Assembly: GCA_937888595.1 (NCBI GenBank)
Contig: CALARK010000021.1
Span: 477,920-541,919, forward strand
From: an uncultured Sterolibacteriaceae bacterium
Lineage (GTDB): Bacteria > Pseudomonadota > Gammaproteobacteria > Burkholderiales > Rhodocyclaceae
DNA: 64,000 nt
Direction of reading: 5' to 3'
Every line of letters starts with the position of its first letter. Positions within the stretch are counted from its first letter, which is position 1. A program made the position numbers and the translations under genes. The notes beneath the pieces were generated by a model that worked only from the letters and a program-made list of their open reading frames with translations, was not told the DNA's origin and did no database searches. Of this stretch, positions 7,896 through 16,311 are shown piece after piece.

Positions 7896-9302
7896 ATGGC
7901 AGTCATTATGCCGGATACACAGCCCCCTTTCATTCGGGCCCTGCAGGCGCACGGGCCCGTCAATGTCGTCGAGACGCACATCTCGTGGGTGCTGCTCGCC
8001 GGCGAGTTCGCCTACAAGGTCAAGAAGCCGGTCACCCTGCCCTTCCTGGACTACGGCACGGTGGAGCAGCGGCGGGCCTGCTGCGCGGAGGAGTTGCGCA
8101 TCAATCGCCGCTTTGCGCCCGACCTGTATCTGGAGGTCGCGGACCTCGCGGGCGAGCCGGCGGTGAAGATGCGCCGCTTCGATGCGGAGGCGCGGCTCGA
8201 CCGCGTCTGCGCCCTCGGCGACCTGACCGGCGCGCAGCTCTCGGCCTTCGCGCGCGACCTCGTCGCTTTCCAATCGGCGGCCGCCGTCCCGCCGGACCCG
8301 AGTTTTGGCGCGCCGGAGACCGTGCTGGCCGATGCGCTCGAGAACTTCACCGAACTCGAGGCGCTGATGCCGGCCGAGGCGGCCTTCCTTGCCGCACTCG
8401 AGGGCTGGACGCAGGCCGAGTTCGCACGCCGCGAGGCGGATTTCGCGCGGCGTCATCGCCAGGGCCGCATCCGCGAAGGGCACGGCGACCTGCACCTGGG
8501 CAACCTTGTGCTGCTCGACGGCCGCATCGTGCCCTTCGACGCGATCGAGTTCAATGCACGCTTCCGCTGCATCGACGTCGCCAGCGAGATCGCCTTCACC
8601 CTGCTCGACCTGCTGGAGCACGGCCGGCCCGGGCTGGCGGGCTGGCTGCTGTCCGAATGGCTGGACCGCAGCGGCGACCACGATGCGCTGACGGTGCTGC
8701 GCTTCTATCTCGTCTATCGCGCCATGGTGCGCGCCAAGGTCGCCGCCCTGCAGGGCCGCCCGGAGGAGTGTGCGCGCTACCTCGCCTTCGCGCGCCGTCT
8801 CGCCGTCTCGCCGGCGCCGACTTTGACGATCACCTGCGGTCCGTCGGGCAGCGGCAAGACCTGGGCCTCCAGCCGCCGTCTCGCCACGGCCGACTTCCTG
8901 CATACCGTGCGCATCCGTTCCGACGTCGAGCGCAAGCGCCTGTTCGGACTCGCCCCCGATGCCGCGAGCGACGGCAGCATCTACACCCCGGCCGCCACGC
9001 TGCGCACCTACGCGCACCTCGGCGAACTCTCCGAACGGGCGATCGGCGCCGGCTGGTCGGTCATCGTCGATGCCGCCTTCCTCAAGCGTGCCGAGCGCGA
9101 TGTTTTCCGTCGCCTGGCCGAACGGCTGCAGGTGCCCTTCGCCATCCTGGCGCCGGTCGCCTCGCCGGACGAGATGCGCCGCCGTCTCGCCGCACGGCAG
9201 GGCGATGCCTCGGAGGCGACGCCCGAGCTGCTGGATCGACAGCTTGACTGGTTCGAGCCGATCGATGATTCCGAGCGCCATGACAGGGTGATGGCCGCAT
9301 GA
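7896..9302 (+). CDS. Fused aminoglycoside-phosphotransferase-like / P-loop kinase-like protein
   Basis: About 468 residues. The N-terminal part (about 1-300) is an APH/choline-kinase fold with the catalytic HGDLHLGN (about 195-202) and the Mg-binding DAIEFNARFRCIDVASE. The C-terminal part is a P-loop domain, GPSGSGKT (315-322), of the COG0645 kinase type. This two-domain arrangement is widespread and annotated as 'bifunctional aminoglycoside phosphotransferase/ATP-binding protein'; the substrate is unknown. ATG at 7896 follows GGTGAGGG; ATG at 7908 is possible. Two R1 copies lie inside: a degenerate one (residues 130-137, AVPPDPSF) and a better one (303-310, AVSPAPTL) directly before the P-loop domain. 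Confidence 0.85.
   Translation: MAVIMPDTQPPFIRALQAHGPVNVVETHISWVLLAGEFAYKVKKPVTLPFLDYGTVEQRRACCAEELRINRRFAPDLYLEVADLAGEPAVKMRRFDAEARLDRVCALGDLTGAQLSAFARDLVAFQSAAAVPPDPSFGAPETVLADALENFTELEALMPAEAAFLAALEGWTQAEFARREADFARRHRQGRIREGHGDLHLGNLVLLDGRIVPFDAIEFNARFRCIDVASEIAFTLLDLLEHGRPGLAGWLLSEWLDRSGDHDALTVLRFYLVYRAMVRAKVAALQGRPEECARYLAFARRLAVSPAPTLTITCGPSGSGKTWASSRRLATADFLHTVRIRSDVERKRLFGLAPDAASDGSIYTPAATLRTYAHLGELSERAIGAGWSVIVDAAFLKRAERDVFRRLAERLQVPFAILAPVASPDEMRRRLAARQGDASEATPELLDRQLDWFEPIDDSERHDRVMAA
8283..8306 (+). repeat. R1 repeat, copy 2 (3 mismatches, in the fused kinase gene)
   Basis: 24-base match differing at three positions in the right half; in frame, encodes AVPPDPSF. Confidence 0.55.
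8802..8825 (+). repeat. R1 repeat, copy 3 (2 mismatches, domain junction of the fused kinase)
   Basis: Encodes AVSPAPTL at the boundary between the phosphotransferase and P-loop domains, in the same frame as in priA. Confidence 0.8.
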
Positions 9303-9363
9303 CGGCCCGGTTGCAAGCGATCCGTAAACGGCTATATTCCCCCATCCCCCTACAGGATGTTCC

Positions 9364-10311
9364 ATGAAGAACGGGCTGATTGCCACCTGTGCCGCCACCT
9401 TTGCCGCCTTGTGCCTCCTCGTCGGTACTGCGTTTGCCGCCGATGCCCCGGCGAAGAAGCGACATGTCGTCGCCTTCGCGCAGGACACCATGGCCAACGA
9501 CTGGCGTGCAGCCCAGGTGCGGGATCTCCGGGATGCGCTGGCGAAAGAGCCGGACATCGAGTTCGTCTTCACCGACGCGAAGGGCGAGACCGCCCGCCAG
9601 GTGAAGGACATCGAGGATTTCGCCGCGCGCGGCGTGGATGTGCTGATCACCAGCCCGCGTGATGCCGAGCTGATGCGCGAGCCGATCGCCCGCGTCCATC
9701 GTCGCGGCACCCCGGTGATCCTGCTGTCGCGGCGCGTCAAGGGGGATGCGTTCACGCAGTTCATCGCCGCCGACAACCGGGCCATCGCCCGCCAGGCGGC
9801 GCAGTATCTCGCCCGGCGCCTGAACGGCAAGGGCCGCATCCTGGTGCTGCAGGGGGTGCCGACGGCGAGCGTCGCCATCGAGCGCACCGCCGGATTCGCG
9901 GAGGAAATCCGCAAGTACCCCGGCCTCAGCATCAGCGCGGTGCGGCCGGCCGACTACCTGCGTGCCATGGCCATCTTGCGCGTCGAGGAGGTGCTGGCGG
10001 AGAAGATTCCCTTCGATGCCATCTACGCGCAGTCCGACAGCATGGCGCTCGGTGCGATCCTCGCCCTGCGCAAGGCGGGGATCGACCCGAAGCAGATTCC
10101 CATCACCGGCATCGACTACATCGCCGAAGCGCGCGACGCGATCCGCCGCGGCGATCTCGATGCCACCTTCACCTATCCGACCTTCGGCAGGGAAGGCGCC
10201 GCCGCCGCGATCCGCCTGCTGCGCGGCGGCCAGCCGCCGCCGAAGGAAACGATGGTCGACTCCGTCGCGGTCACGCGCGACAACGTCGACAGGATCCCCC
10301 CGGTCTTCTGA
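9364..10311 (+). CDS. Periplasmic sugar-type substrate-binding protein
   Basis: 315 residues with a signal peptide (MKNGLIATCAATFAALCLLVGTAFA) and a type I periplasmic binding fold: VVAFAQDTMANDWRAAQV, GVDVLITSPRDAE, VILLSRRV, ILVLQGVPTASVAIERTAGF, DAIYAQSDSMALGAI and ITGIDYI match RbsB/YtfQ-like (Peripla_BP_4) proteins. Such proteins bring sugars to ABC transporters or to chemoreceptors and sensor kinases. No ABC permease or ATPase is near; the next gene, seven bases on, is a membrane GGDEF-EAL protein with a periplasmic domain. Sensory pairing is therefore the better guess than transport. The ligand is unknown. ATG follows AGGATGTTCC. Confidence 0.85.
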   Translation: MKNGLIATCAATFAALCLLVGTAFAADAPAKKRHVVAFAQDTMANDWRAAQVRDLRDALAKEPDIEFVFTDAKGETARQVKDIEDFAARGVDVLITSPRDAELMREPIARVHRRGTPVILLSRRVKGDAFTQFIAADNRAIARQAAQYLARRLNGKGRILVLQGVPTASVAIERTAGFAEEIRKYPGLSISAVRPADYLRAMAILRVEEVLAEKIPFDAIYAQSDSMALGAILALRKAGIDPKQIPITGIDYIAEARDAIRRGDLDATFTYPTFGREGAAAAIRLLRGGQPPPKETMVDSVAVTRDNVDRIPPVF

Positions 10312-10318
10312 TGGCACG

Positions 10319-13300
10319 ATGGCGCTGACTGTCCGACGCAAACTGCAACTGCTGCTGTTCGGATCGCTGACCGCCGCCCTGCTGCTGGTCGCCATCGCGC
10401 TGGCCTGGCAGATCGGCAGGCAGCACGAACGGCAGGCGGGCCGCAATGCCCACGCCATGCTGCACGACATCGCCGACCGCATCGCTACCACGCGATGGAA
10501 TCTGTCGGCCTATGCCTCCGCCCTCGCTGCCCGCGAGGAGAACGTGGCCAGCCTGGCGCTGCTCACCGACTATGCCACGCCGGAAAACTACCAGCCGCTG
10601 ATCTACGACGAGGAAAAGAAGAAGCTCGCCCGCATCCTGCACCTGCATGCCGAGCACGCCCTGCCGAGCCAGACTTCCGCCTACGACGGGCACGGCCGCA
10701 TCGCGGCCTTCGATGTCCAGACCGACGCGCCCGGCAACACGCACCGGCACGGCTTTTCCAGTTGGGACGGCGGCATCTGGCGCCTGTTCGACACCCTGCC
10801 CGGGGCCGCTGACTGGCAGCCGGCGACGCTGCCGGCCGGCCTGCCCGCCGAGGCGGAGTCCTTCGGCAAGCCGGCCGAGGCCGTCGTCCGGCTGCGGCGG
10901 ATCAACCGGCAGTTGATGATCGAGGCGATCGCGCCCGTCCATCGCCGGCTCGGCGAGGAAACCCGCATCGTCGGCTGGCTGCGCCTCGCCGCGCCGCTGC
11001 CGCTGGCGGAACTGGATGCGCAGGCCGGCGCACGCAACATGGACATCAGCCTGCTGTTCAGCGGCAATTTCGACAGCGCGAACATGTTCGGCCTCCGTCC
11101 GGCGGACATGGCGGGCGCACCGATGCTGGAGGGCATGGCGCAGGACCACGATCCGCAGGATGCGCCGTCCGCCGTGGACCGCTTTCTCGACGTGGCCGCC
11201 CTGCCGCTGGCCGACGGGGAAACGGCCTGGATCGTCGTGGCGCTCGACCGGCAGTTCGCCGAGGCCGAACAGCGGCGCACCCTGACGGTCGCCTTCATCG
11301 TGCTGGCCGCTTCGCTGCTGCTGGTGCTGCCGCTCACCGGCTGGCTCGGCCGCCGCTGGATCAGCGATCCGCTCGACCGGGTGCGCGACGGGGTGCATGC
11401 CTATGCGCAGGGCCAGCTCGAAACCTGCATCGAATATCCGGTGATGGACGAGTTCGGCACGCTGGCCGAGGATTTCAACATGCTCGCCGTGGCCGTGCGG
11501 GTGCGCGAGATCGCCATCACGGAGGCCGAGGAACGCTGGCGCGCGATGATCGACGCCATCGAAAGCAGTGGCATCGGCCTGTACATCGTCGATGACGAAT
11601 TCCGCATCCGCTATTCGAGCCGCACCACCGATTCGCTGTTCGGCGATGCGCTGACCGGCCAGATCTGCCATCAGGCGATCTTCGGCGATGCCGGCCAGTG
11701 CAGCTTCTGCCCGCTGCAGCGCGTGATCCGTGCCGGCGAGACGGTGCGCCTGCAGCCGCCGCCGATCGACGGGCGCAGCTACGACATCCTCGCCATGCCG
11801 GTCGGCGAGACAGGCAGCAAGCGCAAGCTGCTCGCCCTGATCCAGGACATCACCGAGCGCATCGAGGCCGAGCGGCGCATGCGCGAGGCGGCGACAGTGT
11901 TCGAGGCGACCAGCGAGGCGATCATGGTCACCGACGCCAAGGGCATCATCAAGCGCATCAATCCCGCCTTCACCGCCGTCACCGGCTACAGCCCCGAGGA
12001 GGCGATCGGCCAGACGCCGCGCATCCTCAAGTCGGGCCGCCACGACCAGAGCCACTACGAGGAGATGTGGAGCAGCCTGCTCGCCAGCGGCCGCTGGGAG
12101 GGCGAGGTATGGAACCGGCGCAAGAGCGGCGAGATCTTCCCCGAATGGCAGATTATCTCGACGGTGAAGGATGCGCAGGGCAATCCGGTCGAATTCGTCT
12201 CGCTGTTCATCGACATCACGCAGAAGAAGCGCACCGAGGCGGAAATCGTCTACCGCGCCAACTACGATGCCCTCACCGGCCTGCCCAACCGCAACCTGAT
12301 GGCGGAGCGCCTCGGCCAGGCGCTCAAGAAGGCGCACCGCGAGGGCTTGCGCGTGGCCCTGATGTTCGTCGACCTCGACCTGTTCAAGCAGGTGAACGAC
12401 ACGCTCGGCCACCACATCGGCGACCGGCTGCTGCAGGCCGTCGCCGAGCGGCTGCGCCTGTGCGTGCGCGAGACCGACACGGTCGCGCGCCAGGGCGGCG
12501 ACGAGTTCGTCGTGCTGCTGCCGGACGTCGAGGACAGCGCCGCTGCCGGCGTGGTGGCGGACAAGATCATCACGCAGCTGTCCGCGCCGGTGATGATCGA
12601 CGCCCACGAGATCCACATCGGCGCCTCGATCGGCATCACGCTCTATCCGGACGACGGCGGCGACATCGAGGCCCTGTTCCGCAACGCCGACCTGGCGATG
12701 TACCGCGCCAAGGACGCCGGCCGCAACAATGCGCAATTCTTCGAACCGACGATGACCGCTGCCGCGCTCGAGCGCCGTGCCATGGAAGCCGACTTGCGCG
12801 GGGCGCTGGCGCGCGGCGAGTTCGCCCTCCACTACCAGCCGGTCATCGACCTGGCGAACGGGCAGGTTTCCGGCGCCGAGGCCCTGCTGCGCTGGCAGCA
12901 TCCGCGGCACGGCGACATCCGCCCCGACCGCTTCATCCCGCTCGCCGAGGATACCGGCCTGATCCGCGAGATCGGCGCCTGGGTGTTCGAGGAAGGCTGC
13001 CGCCAGCTTGCCGCCTGGCAATCCGCCGGCCATGGCCCGCTGACGCTGGCGATCAACGTCTCGGTGCGCCAGCTACCCGACAGCCTGTCCGTCGACCACA
13101 TCCTCGCCACGCTGGCACGCCACGGCCTCGGCGCGCAGCAACTGGTGCTCGAAATCACCGAGAGCGTCCTGCTGGCCGAATCGCCGTACATGCAGCAGTG
13201 GTTCGAGGCCGCCGGCGCCGCCGGCCTGCAGCTCGCCATCGACGACTTCGGCACCGGCTACTCGTCGCTCGCCTACCTCAAGCGCTATCCGGTGCACCAC

Positions 13301-13546
13301 GTCAAGATCGACCAGAGCTTCGTCCGTGACATGGCGCAGGATGCGACCGATCGCGCGCTGGTCGAGGCCATTCTCGCCATGGCGCACAGCCTCGGCTTGT
13401 CGGTGGTCGCCGAGGGCGTCGAGACGCCGGAGCAGGCCGGCCTGTTGATGGCCCGCGCCTGCGAGCTGGCGCAGGGTTATCTCTACAGCCGACCGGTCCC
13501 GGCGGACGCGTTCCCCGCCCTGCTGAAAAAATCCCTGCCGGATTGA
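10319..13546 (+). CDS. Membrane PAS-PAS-GGDEF-EAL cyclic-di-GMP enzyme
   Basis: 1075 residues from ATG at 10319; a longer open frame upstream runs through the preceding gene and is rejected. Order: TM helix (about 10-32), a periplasmic domain of about 290 residues, TM helix (about 320-345), HAMP-like segment, PAS (about 404-512) with a CxxC-type CSFCPLQR, second PAS (to about 635), GGDEF (motif at about 726-730, with inhibitory RETD five residues before it) and EAL (EALLRW about 854; DDFGTGYSSL about 975). Both catalytic motifs are intact, so it could make or break c-di-GMP. It sits seven bases after a periplasmic binding protein, its likely partner. Confidence 0.93.
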   Translation: MALTVRRKLQLLLFGSLTAALLLVAIALAWQIGRQHERQAGRNAHAMLHDIADRIATTRWNLSAYASALAAREENVASLALLTDYATPENYQPLIYDEEKKKLARILHLHAEHALPSQTSAYDGHGRIAAFDVQTDAPGNTHRHGFSSWDGGIWRLFDTLPGAADWQPATLPAGLPAEAESFGKPAEAVVRLRRINRQLMIEAIAPVHRRLGEETRIVGWLRLAAPLPLAELDAQAGARNMDISLLFSGNFDSANMFGLRPADMAGAPMLEGMAQDHDPQDAPSAVDRFLDVAALPLADGETAWIVVALDRQFAEAEQRRTLTVAFIVLAASLLLVLPLTGWLGRRWISDPLDRVRDGVHAYAQGQLETCIEYPVMDEFGTLAEDFNMLAVAVRVREIAITEAEERWRAMIDAIESSGIGLYIVDDEFRIRYSSRTTDSLFGDALTGQICHQAIFGDAGQCSFCPLQRVIRAGETVRLQPPPIDGRSYDILAMPVGETGSKRKLLALIQDITERIEAERRMREAATVFEATSEAIMVTDAKGIIKRINPAFTAVTGYSPEEAIGQTPRILKSGRHDQSHYEEMWSSLLASGRWEGEVWNRRKSGEIFPEWQIISTVKDAQGNPVEFVSLFIDITQKKRTEAEIVYRANYDALTGLPNRNLMAERLGQALKKAHREGLRVALMFVDLDLFKQVNDTLGHHIGDRLLQAVAERLRLCVRETDTVARQGGDEFVVLLPDVEDSAAAGVVADKIITQLSAPVMIDAHEIHIGASIGITLYPDDGGDIEALFRNADLAMYRAKDAGRNNAQFFEPTMTAAALERRAMEADLRGALARGEFALHYQPVIDLANGQVSGAEALLRWQHPRHGDIRPDRFIPLAEDTGLIREIGAWVFEEGCRQLAAWQSAGHGPLTLAINVSVRQLPDSLSVDHILATLARHGLGAQQLVLEITESVLLAESPYMQQWFEAAGAAGLQLAIDDFGTGYSSLAYLKRYPVHHVKIDQSFVRDMAQDATDRALVEAILAMAHSLGLSVVAEGVETPEQAGLLMARACELAQGYLYSRPVPADAFPALLKKSLPD

Positions 13547-13559
13547 CCGGTGGCGCGCT

Positions 13560-15206
13560 TCAGGGTGCCGGTACCTCGACGCAGGCGATGCGCTCGAAGT
13601 CGATGCCGCGGTCGACGACCGTCTGCAGCTTGTATTGCGCCGAGCCTTCCGGCGACCAGGCCTCGAGGATGCGGCCGGGCTTGTAGCTGCCCGGCGGCGC
13701 CACCAGGCAGGCCGGCACGTCGAGCGCCGGCACGGCCGGCAGCAGGAAACCGGGCCGGTAGGGCTCCTTGTCCGCCATCACGCCGGTGCCGCGCACGGCG
13801 ACCGGCCAGGGCTTGCCCGGAAAGAGCTGGATGCCCGCGGACAGCTGGTCCCCGACGACCTGTGCCCAGCGTACCGCGCCGAGCAACAGGCCGCTCGTTC
13901 CGGCCGGCTGCACGGCGACCAGCTGCCCGATGCCGAGCCGTCCGCCGGGCTGCTTCAGCGGCCGCACCATGCGCAGTCCGCCGCTGGACTGGTCGAGCGT
14001 GCCCCAGTCCTCGACCACTTCCCAGTTTTCGAGCTGGTAGCCGTGGTTGCGGCTGTAGTCGTCCATGAAACGGTTGGCGACGTGACCGAAGGTCGCCATT
14101 TCCTCGCGCTCGCGGCGCAGGTCGGCGGTGGTGGCGTGCCCCGGCGTCTTGAAGGGCTGGTGGCCGGCCAGATAATAGTGGATCGTCTCGACCCCGGCGA
14201 CGAAGCGGCTGCTGCCGGAGAGCGGGTGGCGCTCGTGGCGGCGCAGGATGCCGCCCTTCACCCAGCGCGGATAAATGCGGCGCAATACCTCGCCGCAGGC
14301 CGGCTGGATGCAATCCGCGCCGAGCCCGATCCGCTCGGGCGTATCGCCGGGCTCGCCGCGAGCGAGCAGGTTGAGGCGCCGCTTGAGGCTTTTGCGGAGT
14401 TCGGTCGTTTCGAGCCAGCGGGCGCTGGGCACCGCCAGCGGCCGGTAGCTGGCGGGGGCCTCGCTGTCGAGGTCGACGCACAGCGGCAGGGCGGCCGAAT
14501 CCAGCGCCGGCGGCGCGGCCAGCACGGCGACCTTGCCCGCCCAGCGCCGTGCCCAGCCCATTACCCAGCGCTGGTGGCGCGGCAGGAGTTCGTGGAGGCT
14601 GGCGGCCGAGAGAAGGAACAACTCGACGTAGGCGGCCATCGGCGTCATCGCCCGGTCGCCGCGCAGGCTGTCGGCGACGTCCTGGGCCGCGACGCCGAGC
14701 TTTTCGGCGCTGGCATACAGGACATGCGCACGCCGCCAGTGGGTGGCGTCGGGCTGACTGCCTGCGCGGATCAGATCGGTCTGGTCGTCGGCGAGTGCGG
14801 CCAGCGCGCGCTGGCAGACCTGCGCCGCCTGCGGGCCGAGTGCCGCGTCGCCGGCGAGGCAGGCATCGAGGCAGCGCAGGTAGCCGGTGGCCAGCGCCTG
14901 CCAGAGGCTGTGCGTGGTGTCGAGCGCTGCCTGCTCCGGCGGGGCGAGCGGCAGCGGCTTGCCGGCGAACTTCTTGGCATTCTCCTCGCGCACGAAATGA
15001 ATCGGTTCACGCAGGAGTTCGAGCATGCCGAAACGCAGGCCGGCCTCCAGCGTATAGCGGTTGAGCAGGTGCAGCTGGCGCAGCAGCTGCGCCTGCGCCT
15101 GGATGGGATTGGTCAGCGGCAGGGCCTTCTGCCAGGCCTGGCACTGTTCGAGGTCGAGGAACTGCGGCGGCTGTTCGCTGCCGGTGGAAGGCAGGTCGAG
15201 ATTCAT
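13560..15206 (-). CDS. Conserved protein with C-terminal PilZ-like region (possible c-di-GMP effector)
   Basis: 548 residues from ATG at 15206, which overlaps the stop codon of the HIT gene. No enzyme motif is visible. The first 300 residues look helical, Ala/Leu-rich and without membrane segments. Near 385-470 the pattern WGTLDQSSGGLRM ... RLGIGQLVAVQPAG ... LLLGAVRWAQ ... SAGIQL matches the DxSxxG/G and VRW spacing of PilZ-type beta-barrels, but the N-terminal RxxxR half of a canonical PilZ motif is not clear. Convergent with the GGDEF-EAL gene only 13 bases away. Function is inferred from weak pattern similarity, and it could be an unrelated cytosolic protein. Confidence 0.5.
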   Translation of the reverse strand: MNLDLPSTGSEQPPQFLDLEQCQAWQKALPLTNPIQAQAQLLRQLHLLNRYTLEAGLRFGMLELLREPIHFVREENAKKFAGKPLPLAPPEQAALDTTHSLWQALATGYLRCLDACLAGDAALGPQAAQVCQRALAALADDQTDLIRAGSQPDATHWRRAHVLYASAEKLGVAAQDVADSLRGDRAMTPMAAYVELFLLSAASLHELLPRHQRWVMGWARRWAGKVAVLAAPPALDSAALPLCVDLDSEAPASYRPLAVPSARWLETTELRKSLKRRLNLLARGEPGDTPERIGLGADCIQPACGEVLRRIYPRWVKGGILRRHERHPLSGSSRFVAGVETIHYYLAGHQPFKTPGHATTADLRREREEMATFGHVANRFMDDYSRNHGYQLENWEVVEDWGTLDQSSGGLRMVRPLKQPGGRLGIGQLVAVQPAGTSGLLLGAVRWAQVVGDQLSAGIQLFPGKPWPVAVRGTGVMADKEPYRPGFLLPAVPALDVPACLVAPPGSYKPGRILEAWSPEGSAQYKLQTVVDRGIDFERIACVEVPAP

Positions 15207-15640
15207 GCGGCACCTCCGAGACGGGCGGTCAGCGTGGCGGCGAGGGCGTCGGCCAGGGCGGCCTGCGCGGGCCGGGCCCGATCCGGCACCGGCCGTGCGG
15301 CCGCCGCCCAGATCGGCGCGGGGAAATGGCTGTCGTCGCGCCAGCGCGGAATTACGTGCCAGTGCAGGTGCGGCACGACGTTGCCGAGGCTGGCGAGATT
15401 GATCTTGTCGGGCCGGACCAGTGCGCGCACCACGGTCTCCACGCCATCGACGACATCGATCAGGTGCCGGCGCTCGCCGGCCGTCAGGTCCGACATTTCC
15501 TGCACATGGGCCCGCCAGATGACGCGGCAGAAGCCCGGAAAAGCCGCCCCCTCGGTTCCGCCGACGCGTACGACGCGGCACAGCGCATCCTGCCAGAGCA
15601 GGTCGCCGCCGGGGGTGTCACACAGTTCGCAGGCTTTCAT
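15203..15640 (-). CDS. HIT-family nucleotide-binding hydrolase
   Basis: 145 residues. The signature HLHWHVIPR (about 96-104) is the His triad that hydrolyses nucleotide phosphoramidates or dinucleotides. The N-terminus CELCDTPGGDLLWQDALCRVV and the middle FCRVIWRAHVQEMSDL fit the HIT branch that includes FHIT/HINT-like bacterial proteins. Start ATG at 15640 (MKACELC) is chosen because conserved sequence begins there; an ATG 24 bases upstream is possible. The stop overlaps the start of the following 548-residue gene, so they are co-translated. Confidence 0.88.
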   Translation of the reverse strand: MKACELCDTPGGDLLWQDALCRVVRVGGTEGAAFPGFCRVIWRAHVQEMSDLTAGERRHLIDVVDGVETVVRALVRPDKINLASLGNVVPHLHWHVIPRWRDDSHFPAPIWAAAARPVPDRARPAQAALADALAATLTARLGGAA

Positions 15641-15737
15641 GCGATGAAGATAGCACAAGGCCATACGCCACAAGTGGCCTCGCCATGGCCGGCGGGTGTC
15701 TAGAATGGACAGCCGTCTTCCCGCGACAGAGTCCGCC

Positions 15738-16211
15738 ATGATCGCCAGCATCCAGCGTTTCTTCAACCAGTTCATCGAGCCCGGCATCCGGCAGGAGGGG
15801 GCGGGCGACGCGCAGGCGCTGCAGGTGGCGACGGCCGCGCTGCTGCTGGAGATGATGCGCATGGACGATCACCTGGATGACGCGGAACGGGCCGCGATCG
15901 CCGCATCCCTGCGGCAGCAGTTCGGCCTCGACGCCGCGCAACTCGACGCGCTGGTCGCCCTCGCGGAACAGGAGGCGCGGCAGGCGAACGACTACTACCA
16001 GTTCACGTCCCTGATCAACCGCAGCTGCGATACCGGCCAGAAGCTGCGCATCGTCGAGAACCTGTGGCGCGTGGCGATGGCCGACGGCCACCTGAGCGCC
16101 CACGAACTGCACCTGATGCGCAAGCTCGCCGACCTGCTCTACGTCGGCCATGCCGACTACGTCGCGGCGAAGCAGCGGGCGCGCGAGGCGATGGGGCTGC
16201 CCGCCGAATAG
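15738..16211 (+). CDS. TerB-like protein
   Basis: 157 residues. The helical core with acidic metal-binding positions (EMMRMDDHLDDAERAAI and WRVAMADGHLSAHELHLMRKLADLL) is the TerB/TerB_N duplicated motif first seen in tellurite-resistance operons; most genomic copies such as this one stand alone and have unknown function. No terC/D/E genes are near. ATG at 15738 matches the start of family sequence. The G of the stop codon is the first base of an R1 copy, so the element begins exactly where translation ends. Confidence 0.8.
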   Translation: MIASIQRFFNQFIEPGIRQEGAGDAQALQVATAALLLEMMRMDDHLDDAERAAIAASLRQQFGLDAAQLDALVALAEQEARQANDYYQFTSLINRSCDTGQKLRIVENLWRVAMADGHLSAHELHLMRKLADLLYVGHADYVAAKQRAREAMGLPAE

Positions 16212-16234
16212 CCGTCCCGTCGGCGCCGACTTTA
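16211..16234 (+). repeat. R1 repeat, copy 4 (2 mismatches, at the terB-like stop)
   Basis: Shares its first base with the TAG stop of the TerB-like gene. It holds the perfect palindrome GTCGGCGCCGAC. Confidence 0.75.
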
Positions 16235-16240
16235 TGACCC

Positions 16241-16286
16241 GACCACCCCCAACCCCGCCTTCGCAGGCGGGGAGACTGCGTGCGCT
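16241..16286 (-). repeat. R2 hairpin repeat, copy a
   Basis: A 7-bp stem CCCCGCC/GGCGGGG with a 6-base loop (16253-16272), followed on the minus strand by the same GGGTTGGGGG-type tract as copies b and c. It lies between convergent TerB and miaB genes, flanked by R1 copies on both sides. It may act as a bidirectional terminator. Confidence 0.6.
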
Positions 16287-16310
16287 GCCGTCCCGTCAGC
16301 GCCGATTATT
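16287..16310 (+). repeat. R1 repeat, copy 5 (4 mismatches, at the miaB 3' end)
   Basis: Degenerate copy ending one base before the miaB stop codon (16312-16314). Confidence 0.5.
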
Positions 16311-16311
16311 T

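Noticed and set aside
10271..13033. 920-residue minus-strand open frame over the GGDEF-EAL gene
   Set aside because: Shadow of the sense gene, no recognisable domain.
16211..16234. R1 as an intrinsic terminator
   Set aside because: The palindrome has no loop of its own, and orientation relative to flanking genes is inconsistent; most copies are inside genes.
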